A program made the position numbers and the translations under genes. A DNA stretch of 64,000 nucleotides from Astragalus membranaceus (Eukaryota > Streptophyta > Magnoliopsida > Fabales > Fabaceae). The notes below the pieces were generated by a model, which had not been told where the DNA came from, searched no databases, and worked only from the letters and a program-made list of their open reading frames with translations. Where the stretch lies: positions 47,499,708 to 47,563,707 of the forward strand of contig CM076847.1 of NCBI GenBank assembly GCA_039519185.1, in the 5' to 3' direction. Each line of letters starts with the position of its first letter. Within the stretch, counting starts at the first letter, position 1. Shown piece after piece: positions 1 through 9,385 of the stretch.

Positions 1-790
1 CTCATGAACCATCAATGATACCTTCTGAAAGCCTTCTAAGGTATCTTCTGAGTTATCTACAACATGATTTCATGCCCTTACTAAAGAGTGCATTGGTGCC
101 ATTCATTCGATTGCTTTATATCATGCCCGTTAAATATTGTATCCTTGTTGTCATCTTCTTAGCACCTCTTTGAAGAGGTTGAGCTTATGGCTATGGACGT
201 TTCGAGTTTGAGGAGAAGAAGGAGAAGAAGTTGTTGTGCTGAATGTGTGAGGATGAAAGTATGGACAATTATCCACTACTCTAGTCCATGATGGGGGGCG
301 TAGTCTTAGCATTTCTTTGAAACGCTCCCAAGCATCATAAAGAGATCCCCATCATTTTGAATGAATCGTGTAATTTGATTCCTCATTTGTGCAGTTTTGC
401 TCGGGCGAAAGAATCTAGCAAGAAATGTTTGCCTTAGTTGGTCCCATGTACTCAATTCAGTTTCAGAGTACCAAAATATTCAAGAAAGATAGAGATGGAG
501 ATTTGGGTCATCTGCAGGAGAACCAAAAAATTGGTTCTGCTGCACCATAGAAAGTAGAGATGACTTAAGCTCAAAATTGTTTGCATCAACATTGGGGTGC
601 ACAATACTAGAATGTGGCTCCAACGTTGAAAGCGTGGTATACTCTTATGGAGTGCGATTTGCATTAGTAGCCATCTCTTGGTTATTGCGTAATTCTCTTC
701 TTCTTCTATGTAAGAATCTTTTAGTCTCAGAAATTGGTTCAACAATTGCTCCAATACTTCGGACTCTTCGCATTCAAAGAACAAGAGAAC
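1..790 (-). pseudogene. Athila-like gag remnant
   Basis: Minus-strand translation in shifting frames gives pieces typical of Athila gag. Examples are FLEYFGTLKLN in the N-terminal part, a segment around 350-450 reading like ARFF-PSKTAQ-RNQIT, and an HTF block near 250. Several frameshifts and stops break the frame, and no part longer than about 110 codons stays open. Gag would form the virus-like particle core. The same gag is found in better condition at 4320-4934 and 21691-22310. The assignment rests on similarity to that copy and to family motifs known to me. Confidence 0.7.
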
Positions 791-859
791 ACAATTGAAT
801 AGAAAAAAGTATAAGAATTAGCCTAACATATACCGAAAAATCAATCAATATCACAAAGT

Positions 860-876
860 CCCCGGCAACGGCGCCA
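860..876 (-). other. Primer-binding site, tRNA-Asp type
   Basis: The minus strand reads TGGCGCCGTTGCCGGGG. It is complementary to the 3' end of plant tRNA-Asp, the primer known for Athila-lineage elements. It lies 6 bases inside the LTR edge at 883. The second Athila copy has a badly decayed version of the same site at 4234-4250. Confidence 0.85.
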
Positions 877-882
877 AAAACT

Positions 883-2212
883 TGATAGCCCGCAAGTATA
901 CGGCTCTATCGGTTAATAAAATGTATCGATCCACATAGACAATGTGATTACCAATATTCTTTTCGGTGGTGATTAGCTAAAAAGAATGGCTGAATAGAAG
1001 GAATTGTTGTTTAGTTCTAAAAATCAGAAATTAAAAAGCGTCCTAGGATTGTGGTTTTGTCTCAATGATAAAAAGCGTCCTAGGACAAGGTATTCAATGG
1101 AAACTCATTTTTCCTTTCAGAATACAAGAGTGTGTCTTGAACCAACAATAAAACCTATTTTCATGGTTGATTATTGCCAAGACCCCTTGAGTACAAACCT
1201 TTTTATCCCAAGAGTCTTAAAACTATTTTCATGTTTTGATCGTCTTGTCTAACCTCATAGTTCCAATATCAAACTTCACCTTTCGGTACTTCATTTGATA
1301 TTAGGATATGAATTTAAAGAATGATGTGGTTAGATTAGAATGTAAACTTTAATAAAATAGAGTCTAGACTTCGGGTTGTTTAGGGGTCTATCATTGGATT
1401 ATTCCCATAATCCCAAGACTAGAGGAGTCTACTCCCTCATGATCATAGTAAACAAGAACTTGAAATTAGAAGATATGAATTGTAAATGGAAAAATGTAAA
1501 TGACAAAATTATAAATTGCGGAATTGTAAATTGCTGAATGTAAATGACTTAGAAGTTTAAATGAAAGCGATAAAGTATAGAAGTAAAATGCAGAAGAAAA
1601 AGAACAGAATAGTAAAGTGCAAGAAGAATAAAAAGCGTAAAGTAAAAGAGTAAGAACTCAAAAGAATAATATAAATTGCATAAAGAACTTAGAATTCACT
1701 TTGAGGATTGTTTCCAAATGACAAAGATGCCTAGACACACAGAATTTCGTGTCTTATATAGGCTAAGGTAAGGGACAAGTGAGTTAAGTCACATTACAAG
1801 CCTTAAACATTCAAAAAGTAGCAGTTTTGGCTTCTGCACTGGACGCACGGACCGTGCTTTAGTTCAACAACTTTTGATCATCCAATGGAGTAGTGTAGGC
1901 GCACAGACCCTTCTAGGGTCACGCACAGACCGTGCATGTATCAGTGTAAAACTTGGAATTTCTTCTTTTTGTACCCTCAGGGGGCGCACGGACTGTGCTA
2001 CCATTGATTAGCATCCTCTTTCCTGGAACTCTCTTGCATTTTCTTGCTCCTTTTGTCTTGTGATTTTATCATTGTTTCTTTAAAGCTCAAAATCCTTCAT
2101 TTTCCTCAAAGCTAGACCTGAAATGAAAAGCTAGCACTAGGTAGTAAAATAGCTCAAAAATAGAACTAAATTGCTACACAAATTACTAAAAATAAACACT
2201 AAAAAGACACTA
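883..2212 (-). repeat. 5' LTR of left-edge Athila-like element
   Basis: On the plus strand it starts TGATAGCCCGC. It has the same layout as the LTRs at 2864 and 28458 in reverse: an AAACTTCACCTTTCGGTACTT block near 1269-1290, a TATA box, and GCACGGACCGTGC-type palindromes (1845-1857 and three weaker ones to about 2000). The outer end stops around 2212 at the first copy of a 12-bp repeat, so the terminal bases seem lost or altered. Confidence 0.7.
1753..1760 (-). promoter_or_regulatory. TATA box of left-edge LTR
   Basis: The minus strand reads TATATAAG within CCTATATAAGAC. It corresponds in place to TATATAAA in the LTRs of the complete Athila-like element (3365, 28965). It would mark the U3/R boundary about 25-35 bases upstream of the start of transcription. 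Confidence 0.5.
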
Positions 2213-2572
2213 AAAACTAGTAGTGGGATGGCCACTATTTCTGATACGCGCCAAAGTAGATGGATGGCCACTATTTCTGATACGCGCCGATGACCGCCTG
2301 CCACGTCCTTCTCATTTGTCTTCTAGTCAGACATGTCTTTGCTTGTATAGAATTCGTACAGCGGTGCAGGCGGTAGAGATGTCCCCCATAGTATTGTTTG
2401 TGCTACTGGGATTGTCCATTGAGCTCCTTGGGTTGTCGACCTCGACCGCTGGGGATCCTTCCTCGGGCTTTGGATTCCCCTTGTCGGTGGTCCAGACACG
2501 CGCGATGCTTACGCAAATAGTAGTATTTTTGAAGTCATTTTTGTTTTTGACATTCTTGATTAAAAACTAGTA
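2211..2572. repeat. GC-rich segment flanked by 12-bp direct repeats
   Basis: TAAAAACTAGTA occurs at 2211-2222 and again at 2561-2572. Between them lies a GC-richer block beginning with a 28-base near-perfect tandem duplication (GGGATGGCCACTATTTCTG.. at about 2225 and 2259). No coding motif is recognisable. It could be an insertion with a 12-bp duplication, filler DNA from end joining, or an LTR fragment of a Tat-like element. The duplicated flanks are directly visible; the mechanism is inference. Confidence 0.5.
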
Positions 2573-2584
2573 CTGTTATTATTC

Positions 2585-2858
2585 AAATGACCATAAATAA
2601 ATTTATTGACTCAGGATGATTTGTTTGACCTCCGCCAAGGCTAGAACGAGTCGTTAAAGAGCTTCTTGTCCTGATTAAACAAAACAACCATTTTGATGAG
2701 CATGACGAGTTATTCTTCGTCACGTCCTTCCTTAAATGACTACGCACTCAAGCCTTCAATGAGGCGCTCTTCATTAACAAACTGACCACGATGAACTAAA
2801 TTTGCGCCTGAGCCGAAAAACATATCGATGTAGAAGAGGCATCCCAAAAAAAGGGCAA
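2585..2858 (+). pseudogene. Tat-like gag remnant (left piece)
   Basis: Shifting plus-strand frames give DDLFDLRQG, NESLKSFL, and near 2790-2850 a piece resembling FAPEPKNI then EEASQKKGK. These match the C-terminal half of gag in Tat/Ogre-lineage elements. Stops and frameshifts make it non-functional. It is interrupted at 2859 by the Athila-like element; the matching right piece begins at 29833. Confidence 0.55.
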
Positions 2859-3072
2859 GTGACTGGTAAGTCCAAATTTAGTGTGTTTTTAGTCGTTAAA
2901 ATAAATAAACATTGTAGGACTTTAGTTCTATTTTTGGACTATTATGGAGCAAATGAGGAATTTTGGATGATTAATGAGCAAGGATCAAAATACAGAAGGA
3001 AAAGGAGAAAATTAAGCAAAATAATGTGGAATTTTTTTTTTGTCAAAAAAAAGCTAAATATCAGAAGCCAAC

Positions 3073-3270
3073 GCACGGTCTGTGCGTGTTCCAGCATGGT
3101 CTGTGCGTCCTGTTCGCAAGTTTTAAAGGAAAAAGGAAGAAAATAGCTAAGGCAAAGCGCACGATCCGTGCACCAAGCAAGCACCACCTGTGCGTGATGC
3201 TCGCAGTTGACAATTCCAAAAGTTTTACGATACGCACGATCTGTTCTCCTCCTAAGCACGATCTGTGCGC
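3073..3270. repeat. Palindrome cluster GCACGRYCCGTGC in Athila LTR
   Basis: Six near-copies of a 13-base palindrome occur here (for example GCACGGTCTGTGC at 3073 and GCACGATCCGTGC near 3160), several decayed by C-to-T changes at CpG. The 3' LTR has cleaner versions at 28678-28876. The cluster is upstream of the TATA box, a likely place for transcription-factor sites, but no factor is recognised. Confidence 0.7.
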
Positions 3271-3364
3271 CTTCTGCATAGTTAAAAGATGTTACAAAAC
3301 TCTTACCATTCTCTCCAATATGGATTGTAACTCGAATTTAGTGCTTTGTCCACTGATCCTAGGC

Positions 3365-3372
3365 TATATAAA
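3365..3372 (+). promoter_or_regulatory. TATA box of Athila 5' LTR
   Basis: TATATAAA in the context GGCTATATAAAGCCC, about 860 bases before the LTR end. The same sequence is conserved in the 3' LTR at 28965-28972. It is the best candidate core promoter for the genomic transcript of this element. Confidence 0.7.
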
Positions 3373-4233
3373 GCCCTCATTTCAGAGGCAAAAGGCATAC
3401 TTTCTCATTTTGTAATCTCACTCCAAAGTTTAATCTAAGTTCTTGCATTTCTCTCAAGCTCTTGTTCTTTTATGTTCTTTACTTTCTTGCAATTTTAATT
3501 TCTGTTCTTTACATTTGCAGCACTTTACAATTCAGTTCTTTACTGCTTTGTTGACATTCCGTCATTTTCTTTTATGTCATTTACTTTTATGTCTTCATCT
3601 TCTACTCCCTCATCTACTATGATCATGTGTGAGTAGATTTCCTAGTGTTGGGGTTGTGGGAAACAATCCAATGATGGGTCCCTAATCAATTCCAAGACTA
3701 GACTCTATCTTATTAGAACTTGGATTTTAGTCTAACCTCATCGTATCAATTCATAAATCAAATATCAAACGAAGTACCGAAAGGTGAAGTTTGATATTGG
3801 ACCTATGAGGTTAGACAAGACTATTAAAACATGAAAATGAATTTTAATAGTCTTGGGACAATAAGGTTGTGCTTAATGGGTCTCTGTCATGACCAACCAT
3901 GAGAATAGGTTTGATCGTTGTTTTGAGACACATTCTTGTTTTCCGAAAGGAAACTTGAATTACACCAAAAGAATACCTTGCCCTTAAAACAATTTCGATA
4001 TAAGATAGATGATAGTTAAGGGACTGTTTAAACTCCATCATTGTGATTTGACCCATAATCCTAAGGCGTCTTTTATATTCTAAATTTTAATCAAACAACA
4101 TTCCTCTTCCCAAAAATCATTCCCTTTCAGATAATCAAAACTGAAAATTAGATTGGTAATCACTTAAACTCCCTGTGGGATCGATATTCTTTACTACTCG
4201 ATAGAACCGTGCACTTGCAGCCTATCAAGTTTT

Positions 4234-4250
4234 TGGTACCGGTTAGACTG
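4234..4250 (+). other. Degenerate primer-binding site
   Basis: TGGTACCGGTTAGACTG lies at the position where the tRNA-Asp-complementary site should be, 6 bases inside the LTR. Comparison with the intact site at 860-876 shows many changes, so minus-strand DNA could no longer be primed normally. The position is seen; the function is inferred. Confidence 0.55.
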
Positions 4251-4319
4251 AAATTTTATTTTCTTTTATTTTCTTACTTTTTTTTCTTCTGATTCTCTTA
4301 TTCTTCGAATGCGAAGAGT

Positions 4320-4934
4320 TCAAAGTCTCGGAGAGATTGTTCAACCAATTCCTGATATTGAAATATTCTTACATAGAAGAAGAAGAGAATTGCGCAATAA
4401 CCAAGAAACGGCGGATAATCAAATCGTACTCTCAAGGAGTATGCTACGCCTTCTACGGCAGAACCCCATGGTGTTATTGTGAATCCAAACGTTGATGCTA
4501 ATAATTTTGAACTCAAACCGTCTTTACTTTCAATGGTCCAACAAGATCAATTTTCTGGATCAGCCACTGATGATCCAAATCTTCATCTATCAATTTTTCT
4601 TGAATACTGTGGCACTTTAAAATTGAATGGAGTGACTCCTGAAGCCATAAGGCTAACTTTTCCCTTGTTCATTTAGGGATAGAGCCAGAGCTTGGTTTCA
4701 CTCTACCTAATGAATCTGTCACAACTTGGGATCAACAAAGGCAAGCATTCCTTGCTCGATTCTTTACCCCAAGCAAAACTGCTCAATTGAGGAATCAAAT
4801 TACAAGTTTCACTCAGAATGATGGGGAGTCTCTTTATGTTGCATGGGAGCGTTTCAAGGAAATGCTAAAGCTTTGCCCCCATCATGGACTGGAGAAATGG
4901 TTGATCATCTACACTTTTTACAATGGTTTGTTAT
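4320..4934 (+). pseudogene. Athila gag, N-terminal part, split by insertion
   Basis: The plus-strand frames carry DPNLHLSIFLEYCGTLKLNG (4570-4630), then RARAWFHSLPNESVTTWDQQ after a frameshift near 4675, then LARFFTPSKTAQLRNQITSF and HTFYNGLL at 4910-4930. These are standard Athila gag motifs. The frame is broken by the shift at about 4675 and by the Tat element that starts at 4935; the remaining gag resumes at 21691. At the junction no target bases are lost apart from the duplicated 5. Confidence 0.85.
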
Positions 4935-5125
4935 TGATCGTACCTGACCGATATGATGAGTTGCTGCTGTCTGATGATGTTTCTCGGCCGTTGGGATGAA
5001 GGACCGAGCTCTGGCCCGCACGCGGGTGGTACCTGCAAAGGCACTCCAACGCTCAAGTCAGAGGTGCTTCAACGGGCAGGGTCACAAGGTGAGAAAAACG
5101 TACCTGAAGCCACATGCTAGTGTGG

Positions 5126-5131
5126 TATATA
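5126..5131 (-). promoter_or_regulatory. TATA box, retroelement sense direction
   Basis: The minus strand reads CTATATACC. It lies about 190 bases from the outer end of the LTR, a plausible U3/R position for the minus-strand genomic transcript. In the missing 5' LTR it would drive gag-pol. Confidence 0.4.
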
Positions 5132-5609
5132 GTTGGCTGCGCAGGCGTTCTAGCCGTTGCGCTTATTTCGGAGCCGGCCGCATCTTGCGGAGCAAGCCGT
5201 GTAATGGGCCGCGCTGGGCCTGTTGGATGAGATTGGGCTTCGAGCCCACTCCGGAACAGTTGCCCCCCAAGCCTAGGTCGCCTGGGGGCGGGCTAAGGCT
5301 TGATTACTTGCCCCCCAGCGTGGTCACAAACGACCGTTCTGAGCGATAACCGGTCGAACGTTAACTGGTCGATTGTTAACTGGTCGACCGCGTGGTCGCT
5401 GCCACGCGGCCTGGGCACTCGGGGCCAGGTACCATCTCGGGAGTGATGCCTGACAATCAATCGTCATGAATGCTGAGGCGACAGTTACTTTAATGAGGTG
5501 ACTTTTAGTTTTTTCGAGGTGACGTCGAAAGACTTGAAGCGCTTGAACAATGATGGTACGCGAAGAGTAGCGTCTCTTCGCTTCCGGCCCATGATGATGG
5601 TTGGCCCAT

Positions 5610-5617
5610 TATATATA
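5610..5617 (+). promoter_or_regulatory. TATA box directed at the antisense ORF
   Basis: TATATATAGGGTTCAAGG follows GGCCCATTA. A start of transcription near 5640-5650 would give a leader reaching the antisense ORF at 6027. The leader carries three near-copies of ATCAGCTCGCTCGC (about 5705-5762) and then TTCCAG|GTAATT, a good splice-donor match at 5769/5770. These elements are seen; transcription is inferred. Confidence 0.5.
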
Positions 5618-5704
5618 GGGTTCAAGGGAGTTTCTCATTTGCACGTTTCTCTGATTTCCTCCGCTCTCATTGATCGCTCGTTGCAGAGGTATTGGATCGG
5701 TCCC

Positions 5705-5762
5705 AATCAGCTCGCTCGCAAAGCTCGCTGGCAATCAGCTCGCTCGCAATCAGCTCGCTCCA
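5705..5762 (+). repeat. Short tandem CAATCAGCTCGCTCG repeats
   Basis: CAATCAGCTCGCTCG occurs three times with small changes and a spacer. It sits in the presumed leader of the antisense transcript just upstream of a possible splice donor. Origin and role are unknown. Confidence 0.6.
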
Positions 5763-6026
5763 CTTCCAGGTAATTACGACCGCCCTTTCTTTGTTTCCGT
5801 CTTTATGTTCCACCTGGTGGAGGGGGTGTCAGGTCTGGGGACGACCACGTCGCCCCTTCTCCACGCGCGAGCAAGACCTTGACCGTTATTCCCCTTCACA
5901 GGTTAATTCTGGCGCGGACCAAACAGACCCGCCGCATCTCTGGAAGTCCGGCCGTTTCTCTTGCACATAGTATGACCCGACCAGTGGAGCAAAGTTCTGT
6001 GCAAGCCCGGTCGTCCTCTTCTGACG

Positions 6027-6944
6027 ATGAGTCTTCCTCTGGGTGCACGGGTTGCCTCTGACAAAGGTATTAGCCAGGCCGCGGCCGACAATACTGCGAC
6101 GGCCGACAGAGGCCAACAAGGCGACCAGCGAGAAGATCCTGAGGTCGCAGCTGCAAAGGACATGTCTTGGGTTTCACTTAACCTGAGAGGTCAACGTAGC
6201 AAAATTCAACAGGGGGGCCAGGACATAGCGTATCTTGCGACCGGACTAAACGAAGGATGGAGAATAGAAGGCATGGGTAAAGGGGAAGACGTCGCGGCCT
6301 GGACAGACGTGCTAAAATTTACGATGTACCGCATCGTTTTCGAACGCATGGGCATAATTCCGCCGTTTACCAAGTTCCAACGCCAGGTCTTGCGTTATCT
6401 TCAGGTCGCCCCCTCTCAACTGAACCCGAACGCTTGGGCGTTCTTGCAGGCGTACGAAGATGTTCTTGTAGTTCTGAAACGGCCGGTCTCCATAAGATTG
6501 TTCTTCACATTGTTTGAAATGAGCTACATTTATGAGAAAGGCTCCAAGGGCGCCCGTAAGGAAGCAGTTTCATTCAAAAACCGCTCGACATACAATTTTT
6601 TCAAGCCTTACATGGAATCACTGACGACCGGGTGGAAGAGAGAATTCTTTTGGGTCGTTCCAAACTCGGCCGAGGCCCTTCGAGGGATCGCCCAGATGTC
6701 AAAGGATGATCGGGAAGGAACGCCCCTATTTCCCACGGTGTGGAGTTTTAACCATTTCTCGAAAAAACCGGGCCAGTACGCTTTTAAGGAAACAGAACTT
6801 GACGACCTGGACAGGGGGACGATCCATAGGCTGAGAAAGATTGCGTCCCTAGTCCCTGAGGGTCGCATCAAGGTCAAGAACATTGTGGATGCTCGTGGCA
6901 AGAAAAAAGTCAAGGCCACTCTTGGTTGGTGGTCGCTCGTGTAA
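6027..6944 (+). CDS. Antisense ORF of Tat element, first part (putative plant transposon protein family)
   Basis: 305 codons from ATG at 6027. Residues about 90-250 hold the hallmark of the family known in Pfam as putative gypsy-type transposon (Transposase_28): MYRIVFERMGIIPPFTKFQ, VLRYLQVAPSQLNPNAWAF, FFTLFEMSYIYEKG. The protein has no known enzymatic activity and its role is unresolved. It lies opposite to gag-pol of the same element. The last codons and stop come from the nested LTR element that begins at 6940. A GT donor near 6925 or 6929 would normally splice this part to the coding piece at 14506. Its codon use is GC-rich like the host element. Confidence 0.8.
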   Translation: MSLPLGARVASDKGISQAAADNTATADRGQQGDQREDPEVAAAKDMSWVSLNLRGQRSKIQQGGQDIAYLATGLNEGWRIEGMGKGEDVAAWTDVLKFTMYRIVFERMGIIPPFTKFQRQVLRYLQVAPSQLNPNAWAFLQAYEDVLVVLKRPVSIRLFFTLFEMSYIYEKGSKGARKEAVSFKNRSTYNFFKPYMESLTTGWKREFFWVVPNSAEALRGIAQMSKDDREGTPLFPTVWSFNHFSKKPGQYAFKETELDDLDRGTIHRLRKIASLVPEGRIKVKNIVDARGKKKVKATLGWWSLV

Positions 6945-9369
6945 CACCCCAAAAATAATAGAGTAAATTATTTTAATTAAATAAAAAGAGATTTTGGTGG
7001 TAGAGTAATAATATAATAATATAATTATTATTTATTAAAATAATTATAAGGTGCTTTAAATAAAATGGGGAGTGGTATTGTAATTGGAGGTGGTGTTTTA
7101 ATTAAATTGGGCTTAAGCTGCGGGAAAAGCCCGCGATCCAAGCCCACTAGTCTAGGCGCATATTTAAAGTGAAAAATTAGATTCTTAGCTCATTTTGTGC
7201 AAAAGAAAGGAAAGGATTCGAAGAGAGGAGAGAAGAGAAAAGGAAGAAACTTGCGAAGAGAAGAGTGAGAAAGAAAGGGCGCGATGGTGCTAGGGCAAAG
7301 GAGGAGAGCTTGGATCGTTGGTGGTGTTGGTGAATCCTAGGGTGCCTTGCGAGTTCTTCACTTCAAGAGGTTAGGGGGTCCTCTTTTTATCTTTAATAGC
7401 TTATGTGATGAGTATTGTCTAGGGTTAGGTTCTAGGATGATTTCTATGAATGAATTGTTGTGTTGTTGATTTAATCGTAGTGTTGTGATATGTGATTAGG
7501 AATTTCCTATGTTAAAATCGCATAATTGGTGCTTTGATCGTTGCTAAGGTGAATTGCATGTCACGTGTTTGAGTGTATGACTTGTTGGTGTTTGTTTGGT
7601 GAGAATTGACGATCATGGTGATAATTAAATTATATATATATATATATATATATGATTGGGTGTTTGGTGAATTTAATTTGGTGTTTGAATTAGAAAAATT
7701 TTGATTTTGGGAGTTCCTAGGCGCCTTGGGCGCCATATGCCTTGTTGCTGTTTCTGTGTCTTAGTCATGAGCGCCAGGCGCCCAGCCGCTGTGCCCTGTG
7801 CCAGTTTTCCAGCCGCTGTGCCCTGCGCCAGTTTTCCAGCCACTGTGCCACTGTGTTGCCAGTTTTGGCGCTAGGCGCCTTGTGCCATGGGCGCCAAGGG
7901 TCCCAATTTTCTGTTGTTCATTTTGCGAAAATTGATACTGGGTTTTCATGTCCAAGTTAAATGGCTCGTGCAAAATAATTTTTGGAGTCATAGGGGTTGT
8001 TGTCTGTCCTGGCCTTAGGCGCCTAGTCCATGGGCGCCAAAGATGCGTGTCACATTTTGCCAAAATTTTTGTTGGGTTCCCATATTCTGAGTATTTGGCT
8101 CGTGCAAAATTAATTTCGAAGTTAAAAGAGTTTCCTTGTTTGTTTTGCCAAGGCGCCTTATGCATGGGCGCCGTGTTGCCTGCGCCAGTTTTCTTGCGCC
8201 AATCATGTGTCTGGGCGCTAGGCGCCCTGCGCCAGTCTTGCTGGGCGCCAAAATCAGGATGTTGCCCAAAATTTTCTAAACTTGTTTTTAATGTAACTTT
8301 TGACTCGGTTATCCAAATTTAACGGTTCAAAATGCGTTTCGAAGCTAATTTCGGTGTCTATCCAAATATTCTGGTTTTATGCAAAAATGAGTTATTTTAC
8401 TGGTGGTTCTGGACTGAAGTTGTTCAAGGTGTCTAATTTCAATTTTTATTCACTTTCCCTATGTTGTGTCAAATCCTAAATTGGCCTAATTGAAATTGGT
8501 GTTGGTGTGAGTGGTGGGTTGAGTTGGTGAGTGTATTATGGTGTGATTGGTGAGCAGAGGCTTCGGCCTAATTTTAATTGGTGAGCTGATTAATACAATG
8601 GTGAGAATATGAATAAAATGGTGAGTTGATTAAATGGTGAGTTGATGAATTGTGTGGTGGGTTGTGGTGCATTTCCATAGCATCTCATGAAACATGTGCA
8701 TTATTGGTGAGCAGAGGCTTCGGCCTAATTTTATTTGGTGAGCAGAGGCTACGGCCTATTTGTATTTGGTGACGGATCCGACATGCATGTGCCCGTGGAG
8801 TTTGGGTTGCATTTCATGCATAACCATACCTTTGGTATTGTTGTTTGGAGATTGTAATTGTGATGTGGTTGTTGCCTTTATTGTGAATCGGTGTGCCTAG
8901 TTACCTTTCCTATGCAGTGCTTATTTCCATATGTTATTAATTATGAAAAGAGACTCACCCTACTGCTTTTTATGTTGCTTCTCATGTCGGCAACGTGCAG
9001 GTGATAGAGAGTGAAGGTTACCCTTATGCCTTCGTCTATTAGGATGTGTCATGCTCTGATATGTAGCACCGGGGGGCGTCTTATGCTTATGTGTTATTTT
9101 AATTATACTGTTAGACTGTTATTGGTGATGTATTGGATTTATTTTCGAACTTAATATTTTTTCCGCTGTGGTAGTGACTGTATTTAGTTGATGCGAACTG
9201 AACCGGTATTTTATGGTGCTATGTATCTTGTGGCTTTTAGCCGAACCATGCAATTTGAAGTTGTTAATTTAATGGAGTAAGTGTAGCACTCTCTTATATT
9301 CTTTTCAAAAAAAAAAAAAAAAACTCTGATTTTATTAAATAGTAAGGTTGTTAGAAAGGGGGTGTTACA
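6940..9369 (+). repeat. 5' LTR of LARD-like element
   Basis: Collinear with 11945-14429. It begins TGTAACACCCCAAAAATAAT and ends GGGGGTGTTACA. It contains an (AT)n run at about 7632-7652 and a GGCGCC-rich stretch at 7719-8250. A block of GTGAGCAGAGGCTTCGGCC repeats lies near 8550-8760, and a 17-18 base A run near 9308. A weak TATA-like CATATTTAAAG is at 7159. Reading frames inside the LTR are not conserved proteins. Confidence 0.93.
7719..8250. repeat. GGCGCC-rich palindromic stretch, 5' LTR copy
   Basis: About ten GGCGCC palindromes occur here, often in pairs such as CTAGGCGCC...ATGGGCGCC, mixed with CTGCGCCAGTTTT repeats. The 3' LTR has the same block at 12721-13308 with a different number of short units. 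GC content is far above the flanking LTR. Confidence 0.75.
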
Positions 9370-9373
9370 TTAG

Positions 9374-9385
9374 TGGTATCAGAGC
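9374..9385 (+). other. Primer-binding site, tRNA-iMet
   Basis: TGGTATCAGAGC, the standard plant initiator-tRNA-Met complementary site, lies 4 bases after the LTR end at 9369. This is the common primer of Copia and many chromovirus elements. Confidence 0.92.

Larger units (their letters stand above)
1..2212 (-). mobile_element. Athila/Cyclops-like LTR retrotransposon, 5' part, cut by window edge
   Basis: Read on the minus strand the order is LTR (2212 to 883), tRNA-Asp primer site (876-860), then gag running off the left edge. This is the normal 5' end of an Athila-lineage Ty3/gypsy element. The LTR ends next to the primer site in ...CTATCA (minus), as in the complete Athila-like element at 2864-29827, but its outer end near 2212 is not clean. 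No target-site duplication can be checked because the other end is outside the window. Confidence 0.8.
2864..4227 (+). repeat. 5' LTR of Athila-like element
   Basis: Matches 28458-29827 over its whole length. Main differences: this copy lacks about 35 bases present at about 28540-28570, and has a T/A-rich gain near 3030-3055. It contains a TATA box and a cluster of GCACG-N-CCGTGC palindromes at 3073-3270. It ends CCTATCA directly before a degenerate primer site. Confidence 0.92.
4935..5775 (-). repeat. Putative 3' LTR region of the Tat element
   Basis: The region is GC-rich, begins TGATCG and carries two TATA boxes on opposite strands (5126-5131 minus, 5610-5617 plus). With no second LTR in the window the inner boundary cannot be fixed by comparison; 5775 is a guess based on the end of a short repeat and a possible splice donor. 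The outer end is fixed by the target duplication. Confidence 0.5.

Noticed and set aside
7761..8165. 134-codon minus-strand frame and matching plus-strand frames in the LARD LTR
   Set aside because: They lie in the GGCGCC-rich block; the copy in the 3' LTR differs in length and the translations are low-complexity.
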